Made by a program: the position numbers and the translations under genes. Below, piece after piece: positions 29,518 to 39,995 of a stretch of 64,000 nt of DNA (position 1 is its first letter; each line of letters begins with the position of its first letter). The notes below the pieces were generated by a model. It had not been told where the DNA came from. It saw nothing but the letters and a program-made list of their open reading frames with translations, and ran no database searches. The stretch comes from Clostridium beijerinckii HUN142 (GTDB lineage: Bacteria > Bacillota > Clostridia > Clostridiales > Clostridiaceae), in the NCBI RefSeq assembly GCF_000621745.1, contig NZ_JHXK01000020.1, forward strand, positions 62,001 through 126,000, read 5' to 3'.

Positions 29518-29599
29518 TATAATTAAAATATATCAGATACAGATTTGTATTCAACCAACAATATTTATAGTTTGTTTTATATACAACAAAGGAGTGAAA

Positions 29600-30211
29600 A
29601 TGTTGCAGAATAAACATGATATTCGAACAAAAAGGACACATCAGCAAATAAGAGATGCACTTATTGATCTTATTTCCGAAAAACATTTTGATAACATTAC
29701 AGTTAGTGATATCACTAATTTAGCCATGATTAATCGTTCTACCTTTTATAGGTATTATCAAGATAAATATGACGTTGTGCTAAAAATTTTTGAAGAAGCA
29801 ATGGAAAAAATGAATAGGGATTTAGGCCCTCCCAAAAGGAGTCTTAAGTATTATAATGAAGAACAAATATCTGACCCATGGGTGAAGCTATTTGATCACT
29901 TTGCTGAAAACAAGCGATTATATTTGTCAATGTTGGATGATTCATGTAACATATGGTTTATATCTAGACTGCGCAGCAACATCATCTCAATGTTTAGAGA
30001 ACGTGAAAACTTGCGAGGCTCTTTCATTGTAAGCAACGAAAGCTGCTCACCAGAGATTCAAGAAATGGCATTCTTATTTACTGCTAATGCTTTAATAGGT
30101 ACTATTGATTGGTGGTTAAAGTCAAACTGTACTCCTAATTCAGAGAAAATGTCTTATTTATTTAGATCTTATTTTAAAAATGGCCATGTAGGAATGCTGA
30201 ATAAAAATTAA
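29600..30211 (+). CDS. TetR/AcrR-family transcriptional regulator
   Basis: 203 residues from ATG 29600, which follows AAAGGAG; the frame extends upstream without a ribosome binding site. HTH in NITVSDITNLAMINRSTFYR and a C-terminal TetR_C-type domain. It most likely represses the divergent hydrolase gene through the palindrome at 29503-29517. Confidence 0.88.
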   Translation: MLQNKHDIRTKRTHQQIRDALIDLISEKHFDNITVSDITNLAMINRSTFYRYYQDKYDVVLKIFEEAMEKMNRDLGPPKRSLKYYNEEQISDPWVKLFDHFAENKRLYLSMLDDSCNIWFISRLRSNIISMFRERENLRGSFIVSNESCSPEIQEMAFLFTANALIGTIDWWLKSNCTPNSEKMSYLFRSYFKNGHVGMLNKN

Positions 30212-30280
30212 TGTTGCGACTCAAATTCTGCATTTATAAAATTATGTTGTTAGTTTAATGATTGAAACATGTAAAATAAT

Positions 30281-30310
30281 TTAAACCACTACAAAAATGT
30301 AGTGGTTTAA
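30281..30310 (+). terminator. Terminator of the TetR gene
   Basis: Perfect 13-bp stem TTAAACCACTACA / TGTAGTGGTTTAA. A degraded copy lies at about 33390-33415. Confidence 0.85.
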
Positions 30311-30375
30311 ATTTATATTTAATTTGAATAGCCTCAAATTAAGGATATTATTCTCTAATTTTTATTAATAAATAA

Positions 30376-30939
30376 TTAGTTTGAGAATTCTTGTGTTCCC
30401 ATATATTTGTTGTTTCCGTAGATTACACCTATACCAACCTTAGTATATTTTTCATTCATCATATTTGCTCTATGACCTGGTGAGTTCCACCATTGATTAA
30501 ATAATTCAACTGGGTCAGAAGTGTTATATGCAATATTCTCTCCTGCTGTAGTATAAGTATAGCCTATTGTGTGTAACCAGTTTGTCCACTTTGTTCCGTC
30601 TGGATTTGTATGATCAAAGAAATTATTTTGAATCATGTCGTCACTCTTATATCGTGCAACTTGTACTAATGTGTTATCTATAGTTAATGGCTGAAGACCC
30701 GCCTCTTTTCTTTTTTCATTCATTAATTGAAGAATTTTATCCTCAGCAGAATTTTGCATGCTGATTGAATAATTTGTCGGCAGATTAGGTAGCCCCTGTA
30801 CATTTACTGATGTTGCATTTGTGCCGCTTTTTGAAACTACATCTGTATTACTAGCATTATTTCCATTAGAAGTATTCATAAATGAATTTGTATTTAAAAG
30901 ATTATTTATATTAACATTATTATAAAACAGCAGCTGCAA
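30376..30939 (-). CDS. CAP/SCP-domain (YkwD-like) secreted protein, copy 1, signal peptide out of frame
   Basis: The C-terminal ~120 residues are a complete CAP domain (LMNEKRKEAGLQPLTID, HTNPDGTKW, AGENIAYNTSDP, GHRANMM). The frame opens with TTG 30939 and has no ribosome binding site or secretion signal. A proper start exists at ATG 30979, eight bases after GGAG, encoding MRKNGLRRIVTTVIAAAVL and stopping at 30920. That signal sequence is in a different frame, so making a secreted CAP protein needs a +1 shift within about 30 nt. The same arrangement is kept in the copy at 35876. Either an old frameshift preserved by duplication or programmed frameshifting. Confidence 0.75.
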   Translation of the reverse strand: MQLLFYNNVNINNLLNTNSFMNTSNGNNASNTDVVSKSGTNATSVNVQGLPNLPTNYSISMQNSAEDKILQLMNEKRKEAGLQPLTIDNTLVQVARYKSDDMIQNNFFDHTNPDGTKWTNWLHTIGYTYTTAGENIAYNTSDPVELFNQWWNSPGHRANMMNEKYTKVGIGVIYGNNKYMGTQEFSN

Positions 30940-31240
30940 TAACTGTAGTTACTATTCTTCTTAAACCATTCTTTCTCATTAGTTTTTCTCCTTCTATATG
31001 TTTAATTTGTCCTTATGACTTTTATTTAAACACAAAATATTTTTTGAGTTTTTGTTGCTTTCGAGTAAGGACATGTTTCTATCTTATCATCTTTTCGACA
31101 ATATTCAACATAACTTCTTCTCAATTTATTGATTTAAACGATATTGAATTAGACATGCTTCAGTATGTTATCTTATGCTTCTTTATGCACAATGATTTCA
31201 TTTAACATCTTAAAGTGCCAAGGATACTCCCCTATATTTT
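30376..31240 (-). repeat. ~860-bp direct duplication, copy 1
   Basis: CAP gene plus ~260 bp of upstream DNA, repeated at 35876-36741. The end is marked by the shared GATACTCCCCTATATTTT. Identity is high throughout. Confidence 0.85.
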
Positions 31241-31607
31241 CTATATTCTTTAGTATTTATTATTTTTCTTATTTGTGATTTATTTAAGAATTCATTCATT
31301 TCTTTAATTTTGTTAAACATTCCAAAGAATTAGCTGCTTATTCCTTTTCCTAGTGTTTCTTTATTCTTCTTATTTGAAATTTCATAAATTAACATATATA
31401 CCACTTGTCTGCAAGGAACATTAAATATGCTTGATGCGCTCCCTTTAAATATTTCATTGCTTCATCTTCTGGAGGTATGTTACTAGTGTTTATTCCATAA
31501 CTCAACTATATACTACAATAAAAATAAGAGCTTACTTTTACATAAACTCTTATCAAAAACAGATAGTTTTTATTTAATCTATATTTTTAGCTCTTTCCTT
31601 AAATAAT
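31241..31607. other. Intergenic region with possible gene debris
   Basis: No supported gene. A minus-strand stretch near 31390-31510 reads PPEDEAMKYLKGAHQAYLM before stops and may be a remnant of something unrecognised. The rhomboid-gene terminator lies at 31524-31553. Confidence 0.35.
31524..31553 (-). terminator. Terminator of the rhomboid gene
   Basis: ATAAGAG...TAAACTCTTAT stem, followed on the minus strand by a T-rich run. Same hairpin family as 110 and 6384. Confidence 0.7.
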
Positions 31608-33146
31608 TTATTTAATACTTTTTAGTATTGCATCTATATTATTATAATTAGCTCCAAGTGATTTCGCTTTAAGTAATTCTTCTTTTGCTAAATCAAAATT
31701 CTTTGCATTATAATATACTATTCCTAAAAAGTAATGCCCATCTTTTGAGTCTAATTGTTCTAAGTTTTTTGAATAGTTAACAGCAGCATCATATTTCATT
31801 AAAAAGATATCTGAATTAATAATACATTTTAAAGCATAAGTGTTTATATCCTTAGATGGATTTGATGCCAAAATTTCCTTAGACGTTTTTTCAACCTCTT
31901 TCCAATTTTGTGCTTTAAAATTTTGTTCTAGTTGAGTTACTAATCTTGTTGTCTTACTTTGAGTATTATTAAAGCCCCATAAAACTGTTGCTGATGTTAT
32001 TATAAGTGCTAGTAATAAGTAGACATATCTATTAAAATACCATAATCTATTTTTCGATTCATTGAAAATTCCTGCAAAAGTTAATCCTCCTATAAGCCCT
32101 CCCAAATGTGCAAAATTATCTATTCCTGATTTAGTAAATCCATAAAATAAGTTTACGCATATTACTCCAACAATGTTTGCTCCTAATCCAGACTTAAATA
32201 ATGCAGGTTTCTCTATACATATAAAAAGTATAGCTCCAAATAATCCAAAGATAGCTCCTGATGCTCCCACTCCAGGACTTGAATTAAATGCGAAACTAAA
32301 TATATTACCCAAAATTCCTGCCGCAAAATATATAGCTATAAACTTAGCTTTTCCAAAAACTCTTTCAGCAAGAATGCCTATAAAATATAATGAGTAACAA
32401 TTTAAAGCTACATGAACTATGTTCGCATGTAAAAATATTGGTGCTATAAACCTCCAATATTCTCCTTGCAATATATGACCATTTTCTTTACTTCCAAATT
32501 CCAATAGCAGTGCATTATAATCTGTACCTGAGTCCCATGAATATAACCCCATTATTGCAAATACTAAAAGATTTAATGCAATTAATATATATGTAATTGT
32601 TGGTTTTTCACTCTTAAACTCAATTCTGGATTCTAATTTCTTTTTCTCTACAATGTCCTCAAAGCTTACAAGCGAATTATCACTTTTCTTATATTCACTA
32701 AAATACTTATTTAAATGTTTTTTTACTCCAAACTCATCCCTTTTAGTTTTAGAATGACTCATAACACTTTGCTTTTCAAGATTTACAACTATACTTCTTA
32801 AATATTTTTTACCTATAACTTTATTGACCTGGTTATCCTCAATAATCTTAACTTTATCTATTGGTGGCTCATTTTCAAAAATAAATATCCCGAAAGAATA
32901 TACAATTTTATTTTTATCAATGTTGAGAAGATTTTCTTTCACATCTATGAAATATTGTCTTATTTCCTCTTCTGAAAACAAGTCTCCATTAATTAATTCC
33001 AGCACAATCATTGTGCCAAAATAATCTTTCATCATTATATTATCTTTTCCATCTGTTCTTACTTTGTTTTCTTCATCACATAAAGGTATAAAGTCTTTAT
33101 ATTGGGTAAAGCTCTTCATTATTATTTCAATTTCATTACTATACAT
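31608..33146 (-). CDS. Rhomboid-family intramembrane serine protease with C-terminal TPR repeats
   Basis: 512 residues. N-terminal ~180 residues are soluble; then about seven membrane segments with HANIVHVALNCYSLYF, catalytic Ser in GASGAIFGLFGA and His in FAHLGGLIGG; the last ~120 residues are helical TPR-like repeats (YFLGIVYYNAKNFDLAKEEL). Architecture like Bacillus YqgP (GluP), which has an N-terminal soluble domain and TPRs. Cleaves membrane proteins within the bilayer. GGGGG before the ATG. Confidence 0.88.
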   Translation of the reverse strand: MYSNEIEIIMKSFTQYKDFIPLCDEENKVRTDGKDNIMMKDYFGTMIVLELINGDLFSEEEIRQYFIDVKENLLNIDKNKIVYSFGIFIFENEPPIDKVKIIEDNQVNKVIGKKYLRSIVVNLEKQSVMSHSKTKRDEFGVKKHLNKYFSEYKKSDNSLVSFEDIVEKKKLESRIEFKSEKPTITYILIALNLLVFAIMGLYSWDSGTDYNALLLEFGSKENGHILQGEYWRFIAPIFLHANIVHVALNCYSLYFIGILAERVFGKAKFIAIYFAAGILGNIFSFAFNSSPGVGASGAIFGLFGAILFICIEKPALFKSGLGANIVGVICVNLFYGFTKSGIDNFAHLGGLIGGLTFAGIFNESKNRLWYFNRYVYLLLALIITSATVLWGFNNTQSKTTRLVTQLEQNFKAQNWKEVEKTSKEILASNPSKDINTYALKCIINSDIFLMKYDAAVNYSKNLEQLDSKDGHYFLGIVYYNAKNFDLAKEELLKAKSLGANYNNIDAILKSIK

Positions 33147-33515
33147 ATAATCCCCCTATCTCAGTATTCACGTTCGTTTAAGCTATATTAACACTCAACC
33201 TATTTTTATTTGTACATATATTCTAACTTTATATCCATAAGCTGGTTAAGGTCATTTATGTTAACTTACTCAATTTTATTACTGCTAGTACACATTAGTA
33301 TATTATCACAATAATTACTTATTTTACAAATAGATTCTCACTTTCCTTGTCTTTGCTAACAACTTTTTCTTTTTATAAATAAATTTCAATCACTACAAAA
33401 AAGTAATGGTTTAAATTTTTACTTAACATAATAAACTTTTCTAGATACACTTTAGGCTTTTCATTTTATAATGATTTTTAACCACTTGCAGTCTTTTTTA
33501 AGCCACAAATTAAGT

Positions 33516-33607
33516 AGAGGTGCTGTTAAATGAACAGCACCTCTTTGATATAGGAATGATAGCATTAAATAAATGCAGATTAAACCTCTATTGCTTAATC
33601 TGCATTT
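33516..33607 (-). terminator. Two consecutive perfect hairpins after a chemoreceptor gene
   Basis: AGAGGTGCTGTT/AACAGCACCTCT (33516-33544) and AAATGCAGATTAA/TTAATCTGCATTT (33571-33607). The loop of the second contains ACCTCT, which could pair with AGAGGT of the first. Most of 33147-33515 is AT-rich without a gene. Confidence 0.75.
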
Positions 33608-33703
33608 ATAATACCTATAGTTAGTGGCAATTGGAAAAAGTATTTATTGTATTATTATAGTTGAATATAAGTGTACAAATAACGTTTTCCTTGCATTTAT
33701 ATT

Positions 33704-35422
33704 TTATTTTAATTTAAATTGATCTATAATTTCTTCTAACTTTAAAGCACTTTCTGCATTATTGTTAGATGCAGCTAATATAGATTCATTTTTACTGCTT
33801 ACATCAATAATATTTGAAACAATATTAGTGGATGATTTAGCTACCTCTGATACTGAAATTGCAACATCTTCCATACTTTTTGAAATTTGATCTACAGACT
33901 CAGAAACACTTTCAGAAACTTCTGCAAAGTTACCTATAATTTCTTTAACAGTATCTCCATCTTTTTTATACTCAGCACTTATAGTAATTAGTTTATCATA
34001 ATCTTTAAGAACCTCTTTTTCTATAAATAATAAGATATCTTGTGATGAACCTGAAAGTTTTCCAACTGAAGCTAATACAGCATTTATTTTATTCTGAATT
34101 TCAGAAACTGTTAGCGATGACTGTTCTGCAAGTTTTCTAACTTCTTCTGCTACAACAGCAAATCCTTTACCTGCTTCCCCTGCTTTAGCGGACTCTATTG
34201 CCGCATTTAGCGCAAGTAAATTAGTTTGCTCTGCTATTGCATCTATACTTTTTGCCATTTCTGATATCTCGTTTACAACTTCAACTTCCTTCAATGCTTT
34301 TTCTAATCCAATTTTTGTTTCTCTATATATTCTCTCTGCATTTTCCCTTGACTTAATAGAATCATTATTGATTGAAACTGCTTTTTCTTGTATATTCAGT
34401 GCAACATTTAATCCCTCTTGAGCTTTTTGAGCTGTTACATTCACTTCCTCTTTTACAGTAGCAGCCATAGATGTAACTTCTTCAACAGCTGCAGATGATT
34501 CTTCCATTCCCGCTGATATTTCTTCTGTCGCTGCTGATATTTCATCTACTTTAGAACTTACCTCTGAAAACATTTTATTTGTTAATTCGCTACTCTCAAG
34601 AATACTTCTGCTTTTATCTTTAATAAACAACATACTTTCGTTCAGTTTTTCAACTGCACCATTTAATGCAGTTGCAGTATTTCCTATTTCATCTTTAGCA
34701 ACTACTTTCATTTGTATATCAAAGTTACCATCTGCCAATTTTCCTGCACCTTTCATAACTTCTTTTACTTGATTTATGACACTTTTTCTAATTAAGTACA
34801 TAAATAAAATTCCTATAATAATACTTACTACTAATAGTATAACCATTTGTTGTTTAGAACTATCTGTTATCTCTTTAGAAAGTTCTCCTTGTGATTTCAT
34901 TAAATTCTTTTGAGCATCTATCATATTTTCTATACTTAAAAGCAATTCATCTTGTGGTTTCTCTATCTTAGTAATCATATCTTGAAGCTCTTCGGTTGAT
35001 ACTCCAGTTCTCATTCCTAAATCAATAGCTTCATCAAATGCTGAAAATGCTAATTTAGAATTGTTCTTTATTTGCTTAAATATTTCTTTGCCTTTTTCAG
35101 TATAAACTAAGCTACCAAGTTTATCTTCGTTTTCATAATAAATAATTTTATTCTTATCTAGTATTTTCTTTTGCTCTTTCATATAATCCATATCATTGCT
35201 AATTGATATATTTCTTATACTAATTGCAACTTTGTTAAGGCTCCCTCTCATATTATATGCAGCTGATACTTTCTCATTTTCTACGTCAATTAATTGATCA
35301 ACAGTTCCATTAATTTGGCTTAATCTAAGTATAGCTAGTGAGGATACTCCCATAATTAGAATAATCATTAATGAAAATGCTATAATTAGTTTGTTTGATA
35401 ACTTAATTTTGCTAAATCCCAT
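33704..35422 (-). CDS. Methyl-accepting chemotaxis protein with four-helix-bundle sensor
   Basis: About 572 residues: membrane segment ~8-30, 4HB_MCP-type sensor (~35-180, helical, few aromatics), membrane segment ~188-208, HAMP, and signalling domain with tip [20 protein letters not shown]. Of two adjacent ATGs I take the second (35422), seven bases after GGGAGG; the longer frame starts at a TTG upstream of that site. Ligand unknown. Confidence 0.92.
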   Translation of the reverse strand: MGFSKIKLSNKLIIAFSLMIILIMGVSSLAILRLSQINGTVDQLIDVENEKVSAAYNMRGSLNKVAISIRNISISNDMDYMKEQKKILDKNKIIYYENEDKLGSLVYTEKGKEIFKQIKNNSKLAFSAFDEAIDLGMRTGVSTEELQDMITKIEKPQDELLLSIENMIDAQKNLMKSQGELSKEITDSSKQQMVILLVVSIIIGILFMYLIRKSVINQVKEVMKGAGKLADGNFDIQMKVVAKDEIGNTATALNGAVEKLNESMLFIKDKSRSILESSELTNKMFSEVSSKVDEISAATEEISAGMEESSAAVEEVTSMAATVKEEVNVTAQKAQEGLNVALNIQEKAVSINNDSIKSRENAERIYRETKIGLEKALKEVEVVNEISEMAKSIDAIAEQTNLLALNAAIESAKAGEAGKGFAVVAEEVRKLAEQSSLTVSEIQNKINAVLASVGKLSGSSQDILLFIEKEVLKDYDKLITISAEYKKDGDTVKEIIGNFAEVSESVSESVDQISKSMEDVAISVSEVAKSSTNIVSNIIDVSSKNESILAASNNNAESALKLEEIIDQFKLK

Positions 35423-35452
35423 CATTATTCCTCCCAATATTTTTCTCAACAA

Positions 35453-35837
35453 GTTAATTATACTTTAATTTAAGCTATGATGTCTATCGTATTTATTCTA
35501 ATTTTTACTTTTTTCGCATAACATTGACACTTTATAATATTATTTTCAAAGATTTATGTCACATAATTAATTAAAACTATATATATTAATGTCTTATTTC
35601 TAATATTTCACTTATATTTTAATAATTCTCTAATCCTTTACTTTTGGAATTAATAGATATACTTATTTATAAAGTTACAAAGCAATTTTACATTATTAAA
35701 ATACTGATTACGCCCTAATAATTGATTGAATGCAAAGATATAAGTATGATATTTTTAATATATTTAAGTAAGTAAATAAAAAAATAAGCGCAAATGTATA
35801 ACTATTTATAGTCTACACCTACACTTATACAATAGAA
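35453..35837. other. AT-rich intergenic region
   Basis: Upstream of the chemoreceptor and downstream of CAP copy 2. I see no gene or clear structured element here. Confidence 0.6.
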
Positions 35838-35867
35838 AATAAGAGCCTATTTGCATAAGCTCTTATT
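35838..35867 (-). terminator. Terminator after CAP copy 2
   Basis: AATAAGAGC / GCTCTTATT stem of the recurrent AAGAG hairpin family. Confidence 0.65.
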
Positions 35868-35875
35868 ATTAATAA

Positions 35876-36439
35876 TTAGTTTGAGAATTCTTGTGTTCCC
35901 ATGTATTTGTTATTTCCGTAGATTACACCTATACCAACCTTAGTATATTTTTCATTCATCATATTTGCTCTATGACCTGGTGAGTTCCACCATTGATTAA
36001 ATAATTCAACTGGGTCAGAAGTGTTATATGCAATATTCTCTCCTGCTGTAGTATAAGTATAGCCTATTGTGTGTAACCAGTTTGTCCACTTTGTTCCATC
36101 TGGATTTGTGTGATCAAAGAAGTTATTTTGAATCATGTTATCACTCTTATATCGTGCAACTTGTACTAATGTATTATCTATAGTTAATGGCTGAAGACCC
36201 GCTTCTTTCCTTTTTTCATTCATTAATTGAAGAATTTTATCCTCAGCAGAATTTTGCATGCTGATTGAATAATTTGTCGGCAGGTTAGGTAGCCCCTGTA
36301 CATTTACTGATGTTGTATTTGTGCCACTTTTTGAAACTGCATCTGTATTATTAGCGTTATTTACATTAGAAGCATTCACAAATGAATTAGTATTTAAAAA
36401 ATTATTTATATCTATATTATTACACAAACATAACTGCAA
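35876..36439 (-). CDS. CAP/SCP-domain (YkwD-like) secreted protein, copy 2, signal peptide out of frame
   Basis: Same length as copy 1. Over the CAP domain about eleven bases differ between copies but only one residue changes (SDDM versus SDNM), the mark of purifying selection on protein sequence. The N-terminal linker is more divergent. The separate signal frame starts at ATG 36479 after GGAG, reads MRKNGLRRIVTTVIAVMFV and stops at 36420, in the same relative frame as in copy 1. The last signal residues differ from copy 1, but both stop at the same place. Confidence 0.75.
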   Translation of the reverse strand: MQLCLCNNIDINNFLNTNSFVNASNVNNANNTDAVSKSGTNTTSVNVQGLPNLPTNYSISMQNSAEDKILQLMNEKRKEAGLQPLTIDNTLVQVARYKSDNMIQNNFFDHTNPDGTKWTNWLHTIGYTYTTAGENIAYNTSDPVELFNQWWNSPGHRANMMNEKYTKVGIGVIYGNNKYMGTQEFSN

Positions 36440-36741
36440 TAACTGTAGTTACTATTCTTCTTAAACCATTCTTTCTCATTAGTTTTTCTCCTTCTATATG
36501 TTTTATTTGTCCTTATAATTTTTATTTAAACAAAAAGTATTTTTTAAGTTTTTGTTGCTTTCGAGTAAGGACATGTCTCTATCTTATCATCTTTTCGACA
36601 ATATTCAACATGAATTCTTATCAATTTATTGATTTAAATGATATTGTCTTGAACTTGCTTTAGTATGTTCTTGTATACGTCTTTATGCACAATGATATCA
36701 TTTAATATCTTAAAGCGCCAAGGATACTCCCCTATATTTTT
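35876..36741 (-). repeat. ~860-bp direct duplication, copy 2
   Basis: Partner of 30376-31240, 5.5 kb away in the same orientation, with the rhomboid and chemoreceptor genes between. Recombination between them would delete both genes. Confidence 0.85.
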
Positions 36742-36780
36742 TTAGGTTATGATTTAATATAGTGTTGAAATTAAGACAAA

Positions 36781-36810
36781 ACATATAGGTGGGATTGTCC
36801 ATCTATATGT
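36781..36810 (-). terminator. Terminator of the small membrane protein gene
   Basis: ACATATAG / CTATATGT stem followed by TTTTGTC on the minus strand. Confidence 0.5.
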
Positions 36811-36837
36811 TTACATATAGATTACATTTATCAATTT

Positions 36838-37128
36838 CTATAATCCCCAGATAGAAGTTGGTAAACTCCAAAGAAATACTGGCCAAAAACATAATATAAA
36901 ATTAATTACTATTAACAACAACCCTAATTTTGTTTTGTGTTCAATTAATCCAACTATTGAAAGTATTCCACCGATAATTGCAAATATAAATGGTCCGTAA
37001 TACAATAAAAATCCTTCTAAGCGTGTAGAATGAGTAGGTATTAGTTGAATAAATTCATTTGCTAATACTAAAAGTGATACTATTAAAATACCGAAAGAAC
37101 ATTTTGTAAATGTGCTTTCTTGTTTCAT
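36838..37128 (-). CDS. Small membrane protein, unrecognised
   Basis: 96 residues with three hydrophobic segments (~10-28, ~42-62, ~68-90) and a short loop rich in charged residues. AAGGAG precedes the ATG by about eight bases, supporting translation. I recognise no family; it resembles many small clostridial membrane proteins. Confidence 0.65.
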   Translation of the reverse strand: MKQESTFTKCSFGILIVSLLVLANEFIQLIPTHSTRLEGFLLYYGPFIFAIIGGILSIVGLIEHKTKLGLLLIVINFILCFWPVFLWSLPTSIWGL

Positions 37129-37327
37129 ATGCTATCTCCTTAAATTATAATATAAAGTTATTGTTTATTTAGATTATAGTTTTATGTAATACTTATTATA
37201 ACACAATTTACAAAATATATAATTTGCTATACATGGGCAGGTCCCTATTTTTAAAATCTTTTGCTTTTATGTATGAATATGCTACATTACTTTGAACCAT
37301 AAAGTTTTTAGCCTTTATTGTCTCTTT

Positions 37328-37630
37328 ATCTGACCACATATTTGAAACCATTTGAACCACTTGATATAGTTACTAATATATTTTGTTGCACACCATTAAA
37401 CCTATTCATCCATTTCTTTAAATTGCTATGTAGAGCATTAATGTGTTTAATGCAATATAATGCTTCTTTATGTTCACCTCTTTTTATACGTTTGTGTTCT
37501 AATGATAAATCATTTGCAAATTGAATATAACTTTTATGACTATCAGTACAAAGTATAGAACCATTTGTGACATATGCATCATCTCTCTTTTCTTAACTTG
37601 TTTGCCTCTTTTACGAGAGCGTCTTGGCAT
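37328..37630 (-). pseudogene. Remnant of an IS1595-type transposase gene
   Basis: The minus strand reads MPRRSRKRGKQVKKR, then after a deletion GSILCTDSHKSY and HINALHSNLKKWMNRFNGV, all hallmarks of the C-terminal part of IS1595/ISXO2-like transposases. There are stops and frame changes, and no inverted repeats are visible. The open frames on the plus strand here are antisense shadows. Confidence 0.75.
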
Positions 37631-37681
37631 ATTAGAATGTTTTGTACATTTGAAACTCCCAGCATTTAAAGTAAACCTTAT

Positions 37682-37727
37682 AAAAAAGAAGAAGATACGA
37701 TGAACTATATGTTCTATATCTTCTTCT
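37682..37727 (-). terminator. Terminator of the MFS/isochorismatase-like operon
   Basis: Perfect 11-bp stem AGAAGAAGATA / TATCTTCTTCT with T run on the minus strand. Confidence 0.88.
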
Positions 37728-37731
37728 AAAT

Positions 37732-38334
37732 CTATCTTCTAATATCTATTTTAATAAAGAAACTACTTGTTCTAATCTTGCCTATTCTGGGGAATATATA
37801 TTTACAAACATATTCATGTTCTTCTTTACTTATCGCTGTCATTGCATCTTCTACGAAAATTTGATTATAGCCATGTTGGAAAGCTTCTCTTGCTGTAGTA
37901 TCAACTCCAATGTTAGTTGAAATCCCTCCTAACACAATTGTATCAATCCCTCTACGTCTTAACTGTAAATCTAAGTCAGTACCATAAAATGCTCCCCATT
38001 GCCTCTTTGTAACAATATGAGCATTCTTAGCTCCTGCTATTTCAGGTATAAGTTCGTCCCAGCCTTCTTGATATTTCATTCCACTAGCAGCCAAATCTGT
38101 TTTTGGTTTAGCCATATCTTTTCCATCTACAGTTGAAACTCTTACTAAAACTATAAATGCACCCTTCTCACTAAATTCCTTAACTAATTTACTAGCATTT
38201 TGAATTACCTGGTCTATTGAATGAGGTGAACCTGAAATTCCTCCACCTGCAATTCCTTTTTGTAAGTCTATAAGTACAAGAGCGCTAGTCTCAGCTTTAA
38301 TAAGTTCCTTTTCATTTAATTTTAAATCTTCCAT
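37732..38334 (-). CDS. Isochorismatase-like cysteine-hydrolase-fold protein lacking the catalytic Cys
   Basis: About 200 residues from ATG 38334, nine bases after AAGGAG. Catalytic Asp in LVLIDLQKG and Lys in [13 protein letters not shown] are present. At the position of the nicotinamidase cysteine the motif [17 protein letters not shown] has Gly, as in true isochorismatases. It may act on an isochorismate-like vinyl ether rather than an amide. Second gene of an operon with the MFS transporter, 40 bp downstream. Confidence 0.85.
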   Translation of the reverse strand: MEDLKLNEKELIKAETSALVLIDLQKGIAGGGISGSPHSIDQVIQNASKLVKEFSEKGAFIVLVRVSTVDGKDMAKPKTDLAASGMKYQEGWDELIPEIAGAKNAHIVTKRQWGAFYGTDLDLQLRRRGIDTIVLGGISTNIGVDTTAREAFQHGYNQIFVEDAMTAISKEEHEYVCKYIFPRIGKIRTSSFFIKIDIRR

Positions 38335-38374
38335 CTTTCTTTTCTCCTTTTCATTCATTTTATTTATATAATAA

Positions 38375-39568
38375 TTATTGATTTAAACTAAGCTTTTTAT
38401 AAACTTTAAAATAGACCCAAACTGCATTTATAAATAATAATGCACTTGTGATGAAAAATACATATTTCATCCCCCATGTTCCTGCTATCTGTCCGCCTAA
38501 AACTGCACCTCCAAATGCGCCTAAATATGCTGCTGACATATTAAATCCAAATACTCTCCCTGTAAGAGACGCTGGGGTTATTTTTTTTAATAGGATATTG
38601 ACAGATGGATTAAGCCCAGCAGATGCTATACCTAATAAAAACCTAAGGCCCATTAACTGCCAAGTGTTTTGTACAAAAGCTTGTGGTATAAAAATTATTC
38701 CTGCACCTATAAGGCACGCCAGTATTATTTTATGAGCTCCTATTTTATCCGAAAGCTTACCTAGCCTTGGTGCAGCAATTATATTTGCAAGACCTGAAGC
38801 TGAAAATGTTAATCCAGCTAAAAGCACAATATGACTACTATTATTAGATAACTGCTTAACATATACTGTTACAATAGGTTCAACAGAATATAATGCAACA
38901 GTTAATATAAAGAAAGTTACAAACATTGTAATAGTAAGGTTTTTTTCTGGAATCGCCTTCCATACCTCCTTAATGCTTAGAACTTCTTTATCTTCACGAG
39001 TAAAAGATTCTTTTACAAATAAAGCAGTTGTAATAAATGAAATCAAAAGTAATGCTGCTGTTATGAAAAATACGCTTTGTAGACCAAATATCTCATCTAT
39101 GAAACCACCAATTGTTGGTCCAATTAAGGAACCTGCAATATTTGCTGTTGAAAGTGTACCCAAAGCATATCCTGCATTTTCTTTATCTGTCTGAGTTGCA
39201 ATAAGTGCTGTACATGCTGTGCTATACCCTGTGATTACCCCTTGAAGTAATCTTAACCCTATTAGAACATATACATTTTGTGCAAATCCCATACACCCTA
39301 TAGTTATTGCCATACCAAGACTTGCTCTAAGAATCATTGGTTTTCGCCCATATTTATCAGCAGCACTACCCCAAATTGGTGAAAAAATAGCTGAAATTAC
39401 ATAAGTAATACCAAAGGCAATTCCTGAAATTTTTGTAATTGATGCTGTATCTTGAACTCCAAGATGCTGTATGTAAATTGGTAATACTGGAGCTATTTGG
39501 CTCATCCCTATGGCGGCAACAAATATTCCAAACCAACAAACTATTAAATTTTTTCTCCATATTTCCAT
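38375..39568 (-). CDS. MFS drug-type efflux transporter
   Basis: About 397 residues with twelve predicted membrane segments. The loop 2-3 motif [12 protein letters not shown] and the motif-C-like [10 protein letters not shown] in helix 5 mark a 12-TMS drug:H+ antiporter of the TetA/Bmr type. Start ATG 39568, seven bases after AAAGGAG. Divergent from a TetR regulator, the usual set-up for a substrate-inducible pump. Confidence 0.9.
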   Translation of the reverse strand: MEIWRKNLIVCWFGIFVAAIGMSQIAPVLPIYIQHLGVQDTASITKISGIAFGITYVISAIFSPIWGSAADKYGRKPMILRASLGMAITIGCMGFAQNVYVLIGLRLLQGVITGYSTACTALIATQTDKENAGYALGTLSTANIAGSLIGPTIGGFIDEIFGLQSVFFITAALLLISFITTALFVKESFTREDKEVLSIKEVWKAIPEKNLTITMFVTFFILTVALYSVEPIVTVYVKQLSNNSSHIVLLAGLTFSASGLANIIAAPRLGKLSDKIGAHKIILACLIGAGIIFIPQAFVQNTWQLMGLRFLLGIASAGLNPSVNILLKKITPASLTGRVFGFNMSAAYLGAFGGAVLGGQIAGTWGMKYVFFITSALLFINAVWVYFKVYKKLSLNQ

Positions 39569-39770
39569 AAGCATACTCCTTTCTATTTGTATAAATTAAA
39601 AATAAAATTACATGTAACCTCATCTGAGTAACCTTTTATATAAATCCTCCTCAAATTTAACCACATTACAATTTGCTAAAGAATACAAAATATTGGTAAC
39701 TATTAACATTTTGATAAGTTTGTATTACTTCCTCCCCTTAATTTTTTTGTTTCCTATCTTCAATTTCATT

Positions 39771-39812
39771 ATAAATTATAATTTATAGTTTATAAATTAT
39801 AATTTATAGTTT
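39771..39812. promoter_or_regulatory. Two tandem palindromic units, candidate TetR operator
   Basis: Two identical 21-bp units ATAAATTATAATTTATAGTTT, each holding the palindrome ATAAATTATAATTTAT, in the intergenic region between the MFS and TetR genes. Exact tandem duplication of a palindrome suits cooperative regulator binding. Confidence 0.5.
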
Positions 39813-39995
39813 ATAATTATATTATATAGTTCAAAATGTTTTTGTAATTATATATTGCAATTAAGTTTCTACATCATGCTCTTGACTAACACTTGCCTTA
39901 TTAGAGTTTTAAATGTAAATTTACTATTGCAACATATATATTTTTTTAAATGTTAAACTATTTTTATACGATAAGATTATAGGAGTGAAAAGTGT

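Noticed and set aside
37318..37703. Two plus-strand frames of 60-68 codons
   Set aside because: They are antisense to a recognisable IS1595-type transposase remnant.
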